Origin: Himantopus leucocephalus
Lineage: Eukaryota > Chordata > Aves > Charadriiformes > Recurvirostridae
Direction: 5' to 3'
Length of the DNA: 64,000 nt
Assembly: GCA_003993805.1 (NCBI GenBank)
Contig: RSEF01000012.1
Coordinates: forward strand, 1,105,731 to 1,169,730
Shown: in pieces, positions 39,820-53,345 of the stretch
Layout: each line of letters begins with the position of its first letter
Numbering within the stretch: position 1 is the stretch's first letter
Position numbers and translations under genes: made by a program
The notes under the pieces: model-generated
Databases searched by the model: none
The model's input: the letters and a program-made list of their open reading frames with translations, nothing else
What the model was told of the DNA's origin: nothing

Positions 39820-42242
39820 TATACATTGATCAACAGTGCCTCTTGGCTTCCTAGGCCTTGAACGCTGGGATATTCACAGCATGCGGGGGAACAAAGCGCC
39901 CACTGGACACTCAAATTTGGTGAGGGCTGGATGCCTGGGCCCCTCTGGCTGCTGCTGGTAAACCTAACCTAGGTCCCTGTCCTTTTGTACAGGAGACAAG
40001 GAGGTTTGCACATCCCATTAGTCCTTTGAGACTTGCCACCCAACACACACTGACGGAAACAAGGTGCCAGAGGATCACTTGACCCTTAGCAACGCTGCTG
40101 GTGGAGAGTCCAAGAAAGTGTCCTCAGGAGGATTTCATTTGGATCAGAAGTGTGGTTTGGAAGGAGAAGCCCTGATCTTCTCCGCTTTCTGCACTTTGGC
40201 TCCCACCACACAGAGGGCTCAGGCTGTGAGAACGGGATTCCTCACAGGTACAAATAAAAAGTATGTCCCATCAGCTAACGGGTCCAAGATCTGACCAGAA
40301 CTAGTCAAAGCAAACCCCAAAACACATACAGCATGGACATCAAGTCTTTAGCATTAATACTTCACTCTCCACATCCATTTCTGTGGCACCATGGTATCTG
40401 CTCACGCAGATACCACCTAAACTGCAATGAGGTTGCTCCATGCCCCCTCCATTAGACATCCGGGGGTGCCACTGTACAAAACAGGTACTGAGCCCACTGC
40501 ACAAAACAACTCTGCCATCAATGACCGCCACCAGATGGGACTGCGAGTGAGGACAACTGTAAGACTACAGGCCTGTTTTTAAGGCACTGCATTTCACGCT
40601 TCAAGGGCAGATATCGGTGCTGCAGGGAGACCGGCAACTTTGAGGTTAGACGGCGCAACCTCCATCCACTTTGCAGAAGGAAATCCACATGCAGCCCATC
40701 ACCACTGGAGGAAAGAGCGAGCACGCTCCTGGCACCACAGCATAACTCATCCCACAGACCTCTGCTGGTCCTCACCAGCCTCCTGGGAAAGGCTGTGGGC
40801 GCTGGAGCCCACAGCTCTGCAAAGAGCACAGGCGTACCCCGCGGCCAGCCCCTTTGTGCCAACACGCACATCACCAATTCACCTGAATTATTGCAATCAC
40901 AGGTGTCCTTCAGTACCAGAGCCCATCCCACTGCCTCCCTGCAAGCTCCAGGGCCAGCAACGCCCCTCCCAGCGCATGCCAGGGACCAAATGTGGTGCAC
41001 GGCTAGCAGGACCCACTGCAGGCTGCGGATATGCGGACCCCCCTCCAAGAGATACTGCACAGCCGGGACCAGCAAAAGAGATTTAGGGCACAAGCTCCCA
41101 TCAGTCCCGCTGGGAGCTGGGGGCCTAAACCTCTGCTGTGGGGAGCTTTGAAAACATCAGCCCAGGTTCATTGCAGGAGCAGGGCCTGGGATTCCCTCCT
41201 CCTCCGCTTCAGCAACACAATGTCGCTCTTTCTCCGTTTCCGAAAGGGGGTCCTGCAGGGCGCTCTGCATCAGAGATCAGGAGCCGTTTTGAAAGGAGGA
41301 ACCCGCAGTTTGACCCCTGCTCTATTGAGAGACCTTTTGTGCCTCTCCAAAGCCCTCCGCTCTGCACTGGCCCCACGGCCAGCGGAGGGAAACGCTGCAG
41401 GAAGCATGGATTTATTCTGCCGCTGACAATCGGGAGCAGCAGTGTCCTCTGGTGCCTTCATTGTCCAAAGGTGTTTGAGTGTAAAGCTCACACATAATAG
41501 CGACTTTCCAGCAATGCCCGTTTCAAAAGCCCTTTGGTGCTCGCCAGCCCTGCCGGGAATGCAAGACCTCAGGTGTCCGGGCTTATCTTCCAACCAAACT
41601 CATTCATTTAACAGCCAACTCCGACTACTCCTTGTAGTTAAAAGCAAGCCCCAAAACAAAGGCTCAGCGGCCGCGTGCTCCTCGGCCATTCAGCGCTGCC
41701 GGTGCGGGAAGCAGGTGTTTCGGGGTCTGCATTCCCACTCCACTCTGAAGAGGCTGGAATAAGATACCGCCTTTTGAAATGTTCCCAAAAAAAAAAAGAA
41801 AGAAAGAGGCAGCACACCATCGCTTTGCAGGCTGGGGGCAGGCGAAGGGCTCAGCTAATTCGTAGCACGAGCTGGCTGAGTGCTGTAAAAGGCATTCCCA
41901 CGGAAATTTCTGCAAATATGGAAATGAATCTAGCTGAGTGTTTTTTACACCCTGTTTTTTTTTTTAATGGGCTTTCTGCGAGCACTTAGGGAGGGCGCAC
42001 CTTTGACTGCGAACTTCCGCGTGCTCGGTTTGCTGGTAAACAGGCGTTTGCAATGGAAACAGCTAGCTCCATCGCCCTGAAATGGCAATGGGAAGCACCC
42101 GTCCCATCAGCATCCCACTCCGTCGCCAAGGCACTGATAAGACCGGGAGTGCTTGGCTGGCTCAGGTGAACTGTGGCCACTTGGCTTTGAAAATCTTCAT
42201 CTGAATTTAGAAAAATGTTCTCCAAAGTGCAAACTCTCGGCT
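39820..42242. other. Non-coding DNA, GC-richer, with a CpG-rich patch
   Basis: No exon is recognisable despite several overlapping open frames between 40500 and 41500. CpG dinucleotides become frequent from about 41060. They are densest at 41660-41735, where roughly eight CpGs occur in 75 bases, including a NotI site (GCGGCCGC, 41667-41674). This is too short for a standard CpG island, and I see no TATA box or initiator that would define a promoter. Confidence 0.45.
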
Positions 42243-42272
42243 GGGGGCAGAGGAGGGGGGTGGGTGGGGGGG
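42243..42272 (+). other. G-quadruplex motif
   Basis: Four runs of three or more G with loops of 7, 1 and 1 bases: GGGGG, then CAGAGGA, GGGGGG, T, GGG, T, GGGGGGG. This fits the usual G3+N1-7 pattern for an intramolecular quadruplex on the plus strand. It lies at the 3' edge of the CpG-richer interval. Folding in vivo is not shown. Confidence 0.75.
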
Positions 42273-42404
42273 ACAAACTTGCAAAAGGAAGTTTTCAGTA
42301 GGAGCAAAAGATAATGTTTGTCGCATAAGTAACAAACTGCAGCTTGAAGTCATGCAAGCACAGGTCAGGGTGCCAAGTGTGACCTCCGTTTTGATAATAA
42401 AAAA

Positions 42405-42471
42405 TGATAATAAATTGTATTTGTTACGTATTTGATAATAATAAGTGATATTAATTGGTATTTGTTATGCA
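42405..42471. repeat. Diverged 26-bp AT-rich duplication
   Basis: TGATAATAAATTGTATTTGTTACGTA (42405-42430) is echoed by TGATATTAATTGGTATTTGTTATGCA (42446-42471), with GATAATAATAAG between them. The copies match at most positions, which suggests an old local duplication inside AT-rich sequence. Low complexity makes chance similarity possible. Confidence 0.55.
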
Positions 42472-42707
42472 GAGGTATTAAAAGAAAGGCTGATGAGGGG
42501 GTGCCTGTGCCGACACAGGCCAAAAGGCTCCGCTTTCCCAGGGCTCGGTCTGCTCTTGGGCACTGCACTGAATGCTTGGCCATGGCACTAGCTGGGGCAG
42601 GTGCTCTGAAATTGCACTTGAATGTGATGCTGAGCGGCGTGCTCTGCGATGGCTCTTCAAAAACACATCCTGGACACATGGCAAACACGAGTGGGTTTTC
42701 CTGGACC

Positions 42708-42747
42708 TTTGTTTGTTTTTTTTTTTTTGTTTTGTTTTGTTTTTTTT
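42708..42747. repeat. T-rich low-complexity tract
   Basis: A long T run is interspersed with single Gs (TTTTG repeated three times around 42729-42742) and followed by TTTAAATAAAA. Read on the minus strand it is an A-rich tract. There is no retrotransposon body beside it. Confidence 0.9.
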
Positions 42748-45700
42748 AAATAAAATCTTTTCCTCCAGAAAATTTCAGTTTCCTCTCCCTTTTCTCACTT
42801 ATCAGCTGAGCAGCAAACATGGGGCTAAAGCACTGGTCCAGCTCAACCGGTTCCTGTGCTGTAGCATCCTCCGGGCATTTGACAAAGGCTCTTTGTCCCG
42901 CTCTTACTACACACGGGATAGCTGGGCAGCACCCATGTCAGTGCTGGATGAGCCCAGCCCAGCCCCACCGCCCGGATCAGAGGACCGCAGCGCGTTCAGC
43001 TCAAAACCTCTCAGCATCTCTGGCTATTAGCTGTACCTCAGGCTATCAAGCCCGCAAGCCTCGCAGCGCAATGGGGCCCTTCTGAAACGCGTATTCTCTC
43101 TTAACCCAGCTACGTTAAGATAATAGCATCCCCCCACCTCCCTTTTTAATAAAGCTGCCAGTTTTAAAGATGCATCACAGTAATTTCTTAAAAGCTACAG
43201 GCCATCAGTGCTGCCTAAGTGCTCTTTACTCAGAGCGCGGCACCGGGGGACTGCGAAGAACTCACTCGCAGGCTAAAAATATTCCCACCTCATTATGTAC
43301 TCTGGTGGATTACTCAATAATTACACTTATTAGATCCAAAGGTAATTACCGTTTTACCAGTCAGGTGCCCCTTTTGTTAATACACGAAGTCAAACACCCC
43401 ACCGTTACCTATCGGTAATGCCCCCCACGCCAGCACGTCCTCTACACTCATGCCACCACACAAGGAGGGTGCTCGTGCCCCCAGTAGTCACTTCTAAACG
43501 CCGCCCCCTCCTCCTGCAGGGGTAAGGCTTATGTATCCAAGCCATGGTCAGGCTCAGACAAAACCAATGTGACTGTCAGGAGATGGAGGCTCCTCTCCCC
43601 TGCCCAAGCCTTCTGGCTCCAGAGCAGGAACATTGGCCAGAGATGCACGCTGCCTGCAGTGAGCACTTCATACCATGGGTGATGCCTTCAGCGTGACACA
43701 GGTACGGCACAGTGGCAGCTCTGTACGTGTGTGACAACCACTGTCCACACTGGAGTGAAAGGGAGCCACCGTGCACCCATCCTCATCGTGAGGTCCCACC
43801 AGGACCAGGACTCGGGAACCACAGCACCAAAACTTCCCCGCAAGCCTGAACCCCTTTAGGAGCTACTTGCAGCAGCAAGGTGATGACTTGCAGTTAGATT
43901 TAGGCTGTGAATAAGTGTTTCTTTTACAAACAGTGACCAGATGAAGCCATTCCCACCTTCTACACGTCTACTGCCATGGCTCTGCCGGAGCTGCCCCATT
44001 GGCTACCAGCCAAACCAGCCTACGGGGAAGGAAACAGCCATGCTGGGAGCTTGACAACCCCTCTGCCGGGAAAGCTGTATAAATCACTCCTGGTGGGCGG
44101 CAGCGATATTTCTATCCAGCCCAGCCAGATCAGGAGCAGGACATCTGTGCGCAGCCTTAAGTGCCTTGGACCATTTTTACCCCAGGGGCCACCAGCTCTG
44201 AGCTTCTTCCACCCTCCCACGTAGGGCCATCAGTTCGGCGCCTGCTTTTACTTTGTCCTCGTGGTGCCGTTGCAGGGGATGGGTTCGTAAGAGCAGATAG
44301 AGGGAAAAGGCTGCCACGCTGCTGGCGGAAAATATGCAGGAATGAGAGGTCAGCAGTACAGTCCCCTCGAAATCCCGAAGACGTGTTAAAGGCTTTATTG
44401 TTTGGCATCTAATACTGGGGGCTGCTTTGTCTCTTCTCTCTGCGTTTAAAGCTACACTCACTTTGGGGTTTTTGTCCAAGTCTGATCAGTTACCAAAAGG
44501 CATTTCTATTCTCTCCGTAGTCGTTTCCGGGAAGAGTAATTAATTTATGTTAATTTGGAGAGAAAAGGCATAGCGATGAACTTTTCAACTAATCCAGAGA
44601 TAAATGGTAACGTATTAAAAACTTACTGGTGATAAAATGATAAGACACATAAGTTAACGATCTTTCCACCATAAAGTACTGCTTATTGAAGGAAGCATAT
44701 TATTTTTATTAGCTTCAACCCTTTTCAAATAATCCAACTTAAAACAATTGTCCATTTTTTAAGCTGAGCTAAAATGTGTTAGGCTTGTTCCTTCCAAACC
44801 AGACCCTCTTCAGTTCAGCGTTACTGGCAAACCAGAAGCAAGGAATTCCCTTGAACAACCCCAGACTGGCTGTGCCATGGCTATGCGTGGCAGATATTGA
44901 GGGGCTGGGTTGGATACAGGCGAGAAGGAAGGAGAGAAAAATCAATACGATATTACTTTCCACTGAGTATTTTACATTCCTCAAACCCGAGATGCTTTTT
45001 GCCTCTTTTTTTCAAAACAAAAATCAGTTTTCAGCAAATATCTGGGGTTTTTTTTTNTTTTTTTTTTTTTTTTTTCAAAAGCTACTTCTTGATCCAGAAA
45101 TGTTTGGAGGGAACATTATTGATGTGCAGCAATATTCAGAGACCCGAGTGGTAAACATCAGCTATTCCTCCTTGGTGAGAGGTTATCCAGCACCGAGAGG
45201 ACATCTTTCATTGTGTTTCACTCTCAGCAGAACAATAAATGAAACATGGAAATTATTTCTTTAATGGCTTCCTCTAAAAATCAATGGCATTCAACCCAGT
45301 TCCAGCTGGACATCCCTTTCTATTTTCTCCAAGCATCGCATGCCTGTTTTGAGTTGATGCAGATGTAAAAGAAGAGCCAGGATGACTCTTACTTTCCTTT
45401 TTAAAAAGCTTTTGTCTTGATTCGGATGGGGAAGAGCGTTGGGAGGACAACAGGGTTCAGACACGTGAATCAGATTTTAAAGCTGGTAAAACACGGTAAA
45501 AAAAAAAAAATAATATAATAATAAACCCAGGGAGTTGCAACTCTGCCACCCTGAGCATATCTGCTGGTCCAGGAGCTGGCTACAGTCTGGCCCATAGTCC
45601 AAAGCCACCCTAGGAGATGCTAACACTTTCGATGGTGGTGTAGCTGCACCCCGAAATTTCAAAAACGCACAAATGAGGAACAAGTGCTCAATCACACCAA

Positions 45701-47236
45701 AGCAAAACAGCTCTGTGCAATAACTGGATGTATATCGAGGACGGAGAGCACGGACAGAGCTACAGCTAGTTTACCATAGGGAAAGCGAGAGAAGAAAAGC
45801 ACTGGGAAGAAAAGTGTTGCACAGCGGGAAAAATTCACTTTTACAACCTCTGTACCCCTCTTTCCCTGCTAGCACCAAGGTATCTGCCAGCTACTTTACG
45901 TCTCACTTTCTGGGGCAAAAGCGAAATTACTGACGGCAAGCACGGGAAGTGGAGATGTAACAAGCAGAACTACTGAATCAGCTGCACTGGGAAGGAACTG
46001 CACCAGTTCCCACCCAAAACCATCCCAGTCAAGGATGGAGCAAAGCCCTCATTAAGCACCAGACACCAAAGCTGCTCCTGCAGCGATTAGCACTACTCTG
46101 CAACATTTATGGATGATCACAGGTTTGAGCTGCACAGGTAAGTTGATTCGGCAGAAAACGCCCCCCAGACACAGGCTTTATTCCACCTAAACCAGGGATT
46201 ACGCAGACACACGTGCGCTATTTCAGCCCAGAAACTGAAATGACAAATCTGAAGTCGATAGACTGTTTACAAGAGGAGACCAATCTCTGAAGTAATTGCT
46301 GGCAAATTATCATGAGCAACATTACCAGGCAACAAGGCAAAACCTCTTCTGGAGAGGAAGATGTGATACTTGCGCTGGTGTCTCCTCAGGGACGTGGTTT
46401 AAACCCCACTGCCGGCTGCATTTAGAGCAAGGGCTCAGGGCTGGGATTTCACGGCTCTCTTCACAGAGTGTTATTTGTCAGGGGGTAACAGCTTGCTGAG
46501 AGCGCTCCCTGTGCCCTCTCTCCAAAATCAAATCACTTTGTGCAAATGGAAAATTACCTGAGAAATTAAGCAGACATTTAACGAGGGATCAGGATCTTCA
46601 GAAGAGGAGTTAGGTGCATGGAGCCAATGTCTCCCCAGTGGAAACCCCAGCAAGGCATAACCCGGTCGAGATCAGGTTCATAAATGTTCCTTCTAGACTT
46701 GCCAGCCTCAGCAATCATGAGAGCAGGGCCCCAGGACATCAGCAGCTTTCATGGCAGCAGGAATTATTCGCTTCTTCCCCCCAGTGCCCAATGACCACAT
46801 CCAGCTCTTGCTGCCCCTCTCCCAGCTGCGTCTCTACTGCTTCCCCAGCCACCGTTTTCCATGAGCTTTGGAGATGCTTGACGCCCTCCTGAGCTCCTTG
46901 CCCCACCAAATGTGTTGGACATTTCTCAATAAAGTCCAAAGCTTGTACCAATCCCCCCAGGAAGCAAGGCTCGACCTCTCTAACCAAGACAAAACACTGC
47001 AAGGAGCCAGCTGGGACTGGGCAGCCAGCGCTGACCCCCCGAGTTGGCTCACCCTCTCTCCACCACATCACCCAGTTTCTACACATTTCAGCAGAGGTTT
47101 TTCAAACTGGCCTGAAGAAACCTAGCAACCATCAACACTTTTGACACCATTGGTTTTCTGTCCTTTCCCACTGCATTTTCCACAGCACTACATGGACCTG
47201 CCACATTTTAAAGATGTTTGCGAGGGAGGCAAACAG
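42748..47236. other. Single-copy non-coding DNA
   Basis: No exon is recognisable. AT-rich, TAAT-containing sequence lies at 43260-43415 and 44530-44720. A T run with an internal single N spans 45048-45075 (N at 45057), the kind of place where short-read assembly stalls at a homopolymer. A 12-14 base A run lies near 45498-45511. The interval 46780-46935 has a pyrimidine-rich AG and a downstream AATAAA (46928-46933), but no convincing terminal exon. Confidence 0.5.
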
Positions 47237-47455
47237 CTTTATTTATTATTTATCTTTAGTTATTTATGTTTATTCAACATATTATATTATTAATTACATA
47301 TTTGCATAATATATAATTAACAACTAATAATAAAATTAATATATTAAATATATTCATACACTATACATATANGCATAAGATATAATTAACAACTAATAAT
47401 AAAATTAAGATATTAAATATATTCATACGCTATACATATTTATTTATCTTTATTC
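47237..47455. repeat. AT-rich low-complexity DNA containing a false duplicate
   Basis: About 220 bases are nearly all A and T, built from TTTATTTAT, ATATAATTAAC and ATATTAAATATATTC words. Within it, 47304-47371 and 47373-47440 are the same 68-base sequence with four mismatches, separated by one N at 47372. The N suggests an unmerged contig overlap, as at the other single-N joins. AT-rich DNA can also duplicate by slippage, so the case is less clear than the rest. Confidence 0.8.
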
Positions 47456-50400
47456 TGGCACAACAGAGGGACAAACCCACGGCACTGAGTTGTCAGATAC
47501 CTCTCCAGAAGCAAGGCAATGAGGCAGCTGCACCGTGGGGCTTAGAAAATGGGCTCCCAGGGCTTCCTGTTCAATCCGCCAGACCACAGGGCTTCTGCAC
47601 GCTCTGCTGCCACTGGTAAGGGACAAGGGAATGGGAATTACTCCCCCCAATGACTCTGGGTTGTTGCAGCCTGGCTCCCTTGGTGGAGGAGCAGCAGAGT
47701 CATTTAGGTAAAGGACTCATCAATGGTTTATGGTTTCTTCTACATAGAGGGGGAAAAAAAAAAGCTGCCGACAAGCAACAGCTTCTCCCTGTAGCAAGGC
47801 AAGCGGCAGTGCCAGCAGTCAGATCACTCTGCAGCCAGCAGGCTGGTGCCAGGGAGTACTGATCAACGCAGGGGCACTTGCAGGCATGGCCACAAGCCTC
47901 TTTGAAAGCAACAAGTCCTCTCCTCACCCTTCATTGCCCTTCTGCCCTCCCAAGAAGCATGGAAGGGACTGTAGGAAGGAGCCTGTGAGCCGACGTATCA
48001 CAAAGACATGGCTGTGAGTGCCCTGCTCCAGCTGTACCGAGCACAGCCCTGCTGCTGGGCTGTCACACTTGGCCATCCCAGGGATATGCTAGTGTTTTTT
48101 AAAACCTAGGATCTCTGTTTTACCCAGAAACTGAGCTCAAGCCTAAAGGAAGGCTTCTTGGACCTGGTGGCTCTGGCAGCATTGTTGTCATGGCCCTGCT
48201 CGCCTCCCTGGCCCCCACAGCACAGACCAAACCTGCCCTTTGATGGCTGCAGGAGAAGGATTTGCAGTGGAGAACTTGGCTGCGCATCTCTCCATCATCT
48301 TTGGGCTTTGAGGAAGGGATGCACTGCTGCGGCACGGAGAGAGGAGCCTTGTGCTTGTCACAACGTGGCGGGTGGGCTTGAGAAGGACACCCCTTCCTGA
48401 AAGCCTAGGTCTTCTGAATAATGCCATGTGCACTGTGCTGGATGAAACGTCTGCTGTGGGGGTAATTCTGTGTTGGTGCCTTGGGAAGCTGCTGGGGAGC
48501 ACCCGGGGCGAAGTGAACACACCCTCATCCAAGTCACAACCCTGCAGAAAACATTCCTCTCTGCTTGTATTTTTCTTTGGAACCAAAAACCAATGTGGAA
48601 AAGGAAACAAAGCAAGACAAACACCACCAACAACTCAATCTATTTGCAGCGGCAAAGCCAGGTTGACATGAGGTAGAAGGTCTCAGCAGAGATCCCCAGT
48701 GTCACAGAGAGGACGTTTTAAAAGAAGAAGCAGTCGCCTGTGGAGAGCAGGAGAATGGGGAATACTCTCCTGGGAGGACTGGTTTGGACAGGCTCGTACA
48801 CTTCTGACATGGGGACCTGCTACACCTTATTTCCCAGTCTCCCCACTCAAGTTTCTACATTTTTATGTTATAGATGCAACTTTCATGCCGTCAAACCTAG
48901 AGGACGAACCTTAACACATATAACGTGGCATCCTGACCACAGCCAACTTTCAGACTCCTTTGACTGCCCAGCCCCAACCTGTTCCATAACGCAGAGCTTT
49001 ACGAGCGAGGAAAGCATCGCTGCCGACACGAACAGGACAAAACTCTTTCCTGTGCCATGACAGCCAAATTATTAAGCTGAAGAAAATGCAACGCAAATGT
49101 CTCTTAATGCTAAAACAATGCTTGCAGCGCCCAAGCAGGCAGATGTAGGTTCCCTACACGGCCAACCAAAACTTCTGTTTGCTTCTGGGAGCCTTGTGAG
49201 GCTCAACGATCTTAAATAAACAGCGCAGCCACTGAAAACCTATCGCCGGCTCCCCTGGCAGCCTGCCCGCAGAAAGCAGAAGCTTGTAAAGAAGGCATTG
49301 GCTCCAGCTGGCAGACACGAACCAAACTCGAGCACGTTTGCGGGGAAAGTTGAGGGCAACACGACTGGCTTCTGTGGTTGGGAAACCCAGATGCTTTCCT
49401 TTGCTTTTGGGTACACCAGCAGTGAACTTTGGGGTCTGAAGATGAATGGGGTCCTCCTGCCCCCCCGAGACCCGGGACCAAAGCGAAGGCAGGACGCCCA
49501 TGGGGAGGGATATTTATTTGGGTTCCCTCAGGAGTATCGCAGTGGCAATAAGGATGACCCGACAATTTAAATTAGGATATACAAGTGCTTTTCTTAGAAG
49601 AAATGGGATGCTGTTTTTAGAGCATGTAGGACAGCCACTGTAAACAGCAAAATTTCTCCACAACTATAAAACCTCACAAAACCCCCAAAACCACAGGCAG
49701 GAAATTAAAGGGAATTCAGAGGAAAAACAACACCAAACGATTACATCTCTGTAGGGATTATACTGGGAAAAGCTAAAAAAGAACAAAGACCTTGATCTTT
49801 CAAATATTCGGCCCGTGCTCAGCTTTGCCGGCAGAAGTTGCGAAGGCAGCACTTCAGACCCCAGCGGTGCAGCTGCTGCCGGGCAAGACAGGGCACCAGG
49901 GACCGTGTCCGACGACAGGAGGGGAGACAAGAGGACCCACGAGATCCCCGTTATTTCTGGCTTACTCTTTATTAATTCCAAAACTGGAATCGAGTCCAAA
50001 GTAGCTGATGCCGTAGGCTTATTACACTTGCCTACATTTTTTTTTCCTAACTTTTTTTTTCCCTTTTTCTCTAATGCAGCTCTGTAGTACGGTTTTTATT
50101 TTAGCTAATGAATCCCTGCCCACACATGCGAGAGACTCCAAAACACCCACAGACCAGAGGCAGGGGAAGGAAATGCCGGAATTGTTTGCTGAGATCTGGC
50201 AGAGGCTATTTTTTGCGAGGGGCCAGAGGAACACAGTGTTCTCCAGAGATCCTGAGAAGGGTGAGGTCAGAGACTGGCTTCTGCCACAAGGCCTCAGCAT
50301 TGGGAGGGATTTTTGTCTTTTGCAATTACATAATGTCTTTTCCATGCCTTAAGTTGGTTGCTTCCAGATTGCTGGAGAGCATTCTGAAATGACACACTCC

Positions 50401-53040
50401 ACAGCTTTAAAAAAAAAAAAAAAAAACAACCCCAAAAAAGCCCAACCCACAACACACTTCTGCTCGTAAAAAACTGCAAAACCTCGTTTCCTGCCACAGT
50501 CCCGTATTGTAACAGATGGAGGAAAGGGGGGGGGAAAGGACTTTTTTTTTCCCTCTTTCATTTTTCCATATTATCCATGTGTTGGCAACGCACTGCTGTC
50601 ACAGAGTGGTGGAAAGTTCATTTACGGGAAACCTTCCGAAACTGGAGCAGCTCATAAAACTTTTAATGCAGACCTGGTTAAAAAATAATGACATGAGACC
50701 TGAACGTTTTTCGGTTCAGCTGGGGAATGCGTTTTCAGTCTATTTCTACACTTTGAGCAAATGATGGTATTAAGGGTTATTTTAATCATTAGAAGAAAGA
50801 AAGAAAGAAAAACCCTCCTAGAAGGGCAAAGCAGAGATGTAGCGAGCGTTCAAGAAGTGGTTGAAGCTCCCTGGGTCTCGTGATCCAGGCCAGGCAATGA
50901 GAAGGAGCTTACGCTACATTGCCTAAACCCTTTACCCACCCCTTACCTACGGGTGAACTTCTTAGCAAGGCCTTTAGCTAACACCGACCAAAAGTAAAGC
51001 AGCTATGAGGCAGCCCGGAAGCTTTTGGGAACGAGAAACAGCACTTCCTAATTTTTGAATACAGGTAGAAAACGAAGACGGTTTGGATGAGGCGGCAGAA
51101 CCACAGGCACCCAAAGACCGATGAGCCCTGTGTCAAATTACAAGCTATGCCTCCAGTTGGCCACAGCCTGGAGTAAACCACTCGCATCCGGATCTACAAA
51201 GTGACTTCAGCACCAGACCACCAACGCTTTGAAGGCTTGAAGCAACTTTTTCAGCTCTCAGAAAAATGACTGTGTGCCCTAAAATAGAATGGTGTCGCCA
51301 TCCCATCAGGGAGGTGTGAGCACCTGTGGATCCGAAGGATCTAACAGCACAAGGAAACATTTGCCCAAGATGCTCTTTTCTCTGAATACCCTCCACCCCT
51401 GATCCTTCAGGGCTTCTCTCTCCCATCCCATGGCCTTTTCGTCCTTCTCGTGCTTTTTGTACAGACACCTGGGGAGCACAGGGTATGGGATCAGTAACGA
51501 GAGTATATTTGCCTATTCTGAGTGTCTGGATAGATGGAACAATTTGCAGACTCTTGGACAAAGCCTTGGGAGGTCCCTGTAACAGCCACAGTGAGCTGCA
51601 CCCCTGGGTTAAACGGTTCAGCTGCTCTAAATCCACATGGTCCATGATTTGGGTGAACCTCCCAGCTCAACTCCTTGGGTGAGGAGCAAAGTCAAACAAC
51701 ACCCTGTAAGAGGCAGAGCAAAGAAGAAGAGGAAACAAGAGAAAGCTGGTCACAAACAGCCCATTCTGTCCTCCAACGATGGAGCAAAGGCATTTTCTAC
51801 ATAACTTGGACTGTACGAACAGGAAATCTGTGTACTAATGTATTCCCACAGCCACGCACACGAGGGGTCTGTGTGCCTCTGGAGTGCCTACAATGAATCA
51901 TTCATTGTCCTTCCTCAGGCTTTCCAGTAGGAAGAAGCTACACATTTGACCTTATAAAAAGCGATAATTTTGCCTGGTAAGATGTGGCCAGCTGTAATCC
52001 AGGCCTTGCTGGCAACCTAAAATACACCGGAGAAGATACGGATTGCTGCTGTGCCGCCAAGTGCTGCCTCAGCTTTTCCATACGACACTACTATTTTCAA
52101 GGCTGCTACAAATAAGCCCAGAAAGAAAATAAACAAAAGGAATCTGGTCCCCAAAATACTTTTCCTTAAAAAAATATATAAACTATGCTGCAGGTCTTGG
52201 CCTCCAATAGAAAAGTTTAGAACTGGACATTCTTGTTTTACAACATCTCTGTTTCATGTGAAGAGGACTCCTGTCCTCCTTGCAATCTTTAAGGCAAGCT
52301 TGCTCACCTGCCTTCTCAGAAAAGAAATCAAACAGCTCATTTGTTAGTAAATTGGTAACGTGATCAATCCAAGGCTCACAGAGGTCAGAAGGGATAAACA
52401 GGGAAGAGAGGATGAAGGTGCCTGTCAGCACAGCTAGTTACTTCTAAAACGCTTGCTCAGTCGGTGGCTGCTATGATAGCTATGAGCCCTTTTCAGTAAC
52501 AAAAGCAATAATTAGGATTTTTAGAAGGAATTATTCATCCCAGGTAAGTTGATTTTCAGTGTCTGCCAGGGAAAAGAGTTAGAAAGATGGGTCAGTGGTT
52601 GAAAGCACCTGTCTACGACATCTCTGCTCCTTCCTTGATTTCCTGTGCAACCAACCCTGAGGACATTTGGAGGATGGTTTTGTCAAGTTAGTACAGATCC
52701 TGAAATCCATCTGAGACCCATGTACATCACTGGGTGCCCAGATGCTGTGAGAAATTGGGTGCATGTGCTGTGACTGGCCTTATCTTCCTCCCGGTAAACT
52801 TAGGATAGGAAAGATTCCCACCCAACAGATGTGTCAGGAGCAGAGAGACATCAGTTGTGAATCCTACACCGATTGAAGCGATGCAAGTGTATTAGATAGA
52901 CAGAAAGTGGACAACACACCAGAAACCTGCCCCCTCCCGGCTGGCCCAACATCAGAGTCAAGGCAGAAAGAGGGACATGCCTGCAGACCTCACCCATCCT
53001 TGCTGAGAGCTGCCAAGAAGGACAACGTTATTTCAGGCTC
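47456..53040. other. Single-copy non-coding DNA
   Basis: No exon is recognisable. Simple-sequence items are an 18-base A run at 50409-50426, a short GAAA array at 50795-50810 and T-rich stretches near 50036-50070. An open minus frame at 51145-51645 has no recognisable domain. No transposon copy was recognised in these 5.6 kb. Confidence 0.55.
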
Positions 53041-53345
53041 TGAACCTGAACATCTTGTGTTTCATGTAATCTCATTGAAAATATTTTGATTTATGATCTC
53101 AATTATCCGTTAACTGAAATCCCACATCTCAGATATCATGAAATTAAGCAATAATGAATAAGAAGCTGTGCTGTTGAGGCACTTTACAGAGTGATTCATA
53201 TTAAATAAGAGACTGTGTAGCCAATATAATAGTTTGCCAGATTAACACATGCCTCACTGAATAGTAAATACTTTTATTTGTGGCTGCTTTGGAAACATCA
53301 TTGCATTCAGTAATTAGCAAAGTGTGAGACTAATAAAGTATTAAA
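53041..53345. promoter_or_regulatory. Candidate conserved AT-rich regulatory element
   Basis: About 300 bases of AT-rich but complex sequence contain almost no CpG and many homeodomain- or POU-like words: CAATTATCC, GAAATTAAGCAATAATG, TATTAAAT, AGATTAACAC, GTAATTAGC and CTAATAAAG. Their spacing is irregular, unlike a microsatellite, and no transposon family is recognisable. It ends against a 14-base A run at 53343-53356. The enhancer-like assignment is inferred from texture only. Confidence 0.25.

Noticed and set aside
46780..46935. Possible 3' terminal exon: CTTCTTCCCCCCAG acceptor, short frame, AATAAA at 46928
   Set aside because: The three frames after the acceptor are short and unrecognised, and AATAAA alone is common. 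No upstream exon was found.
47237..47455. AT-rich region as a replication origin or matrix attachment site
   Set aside because: Composition alone does not support either, and part of the length is probably an assembly duplicate.
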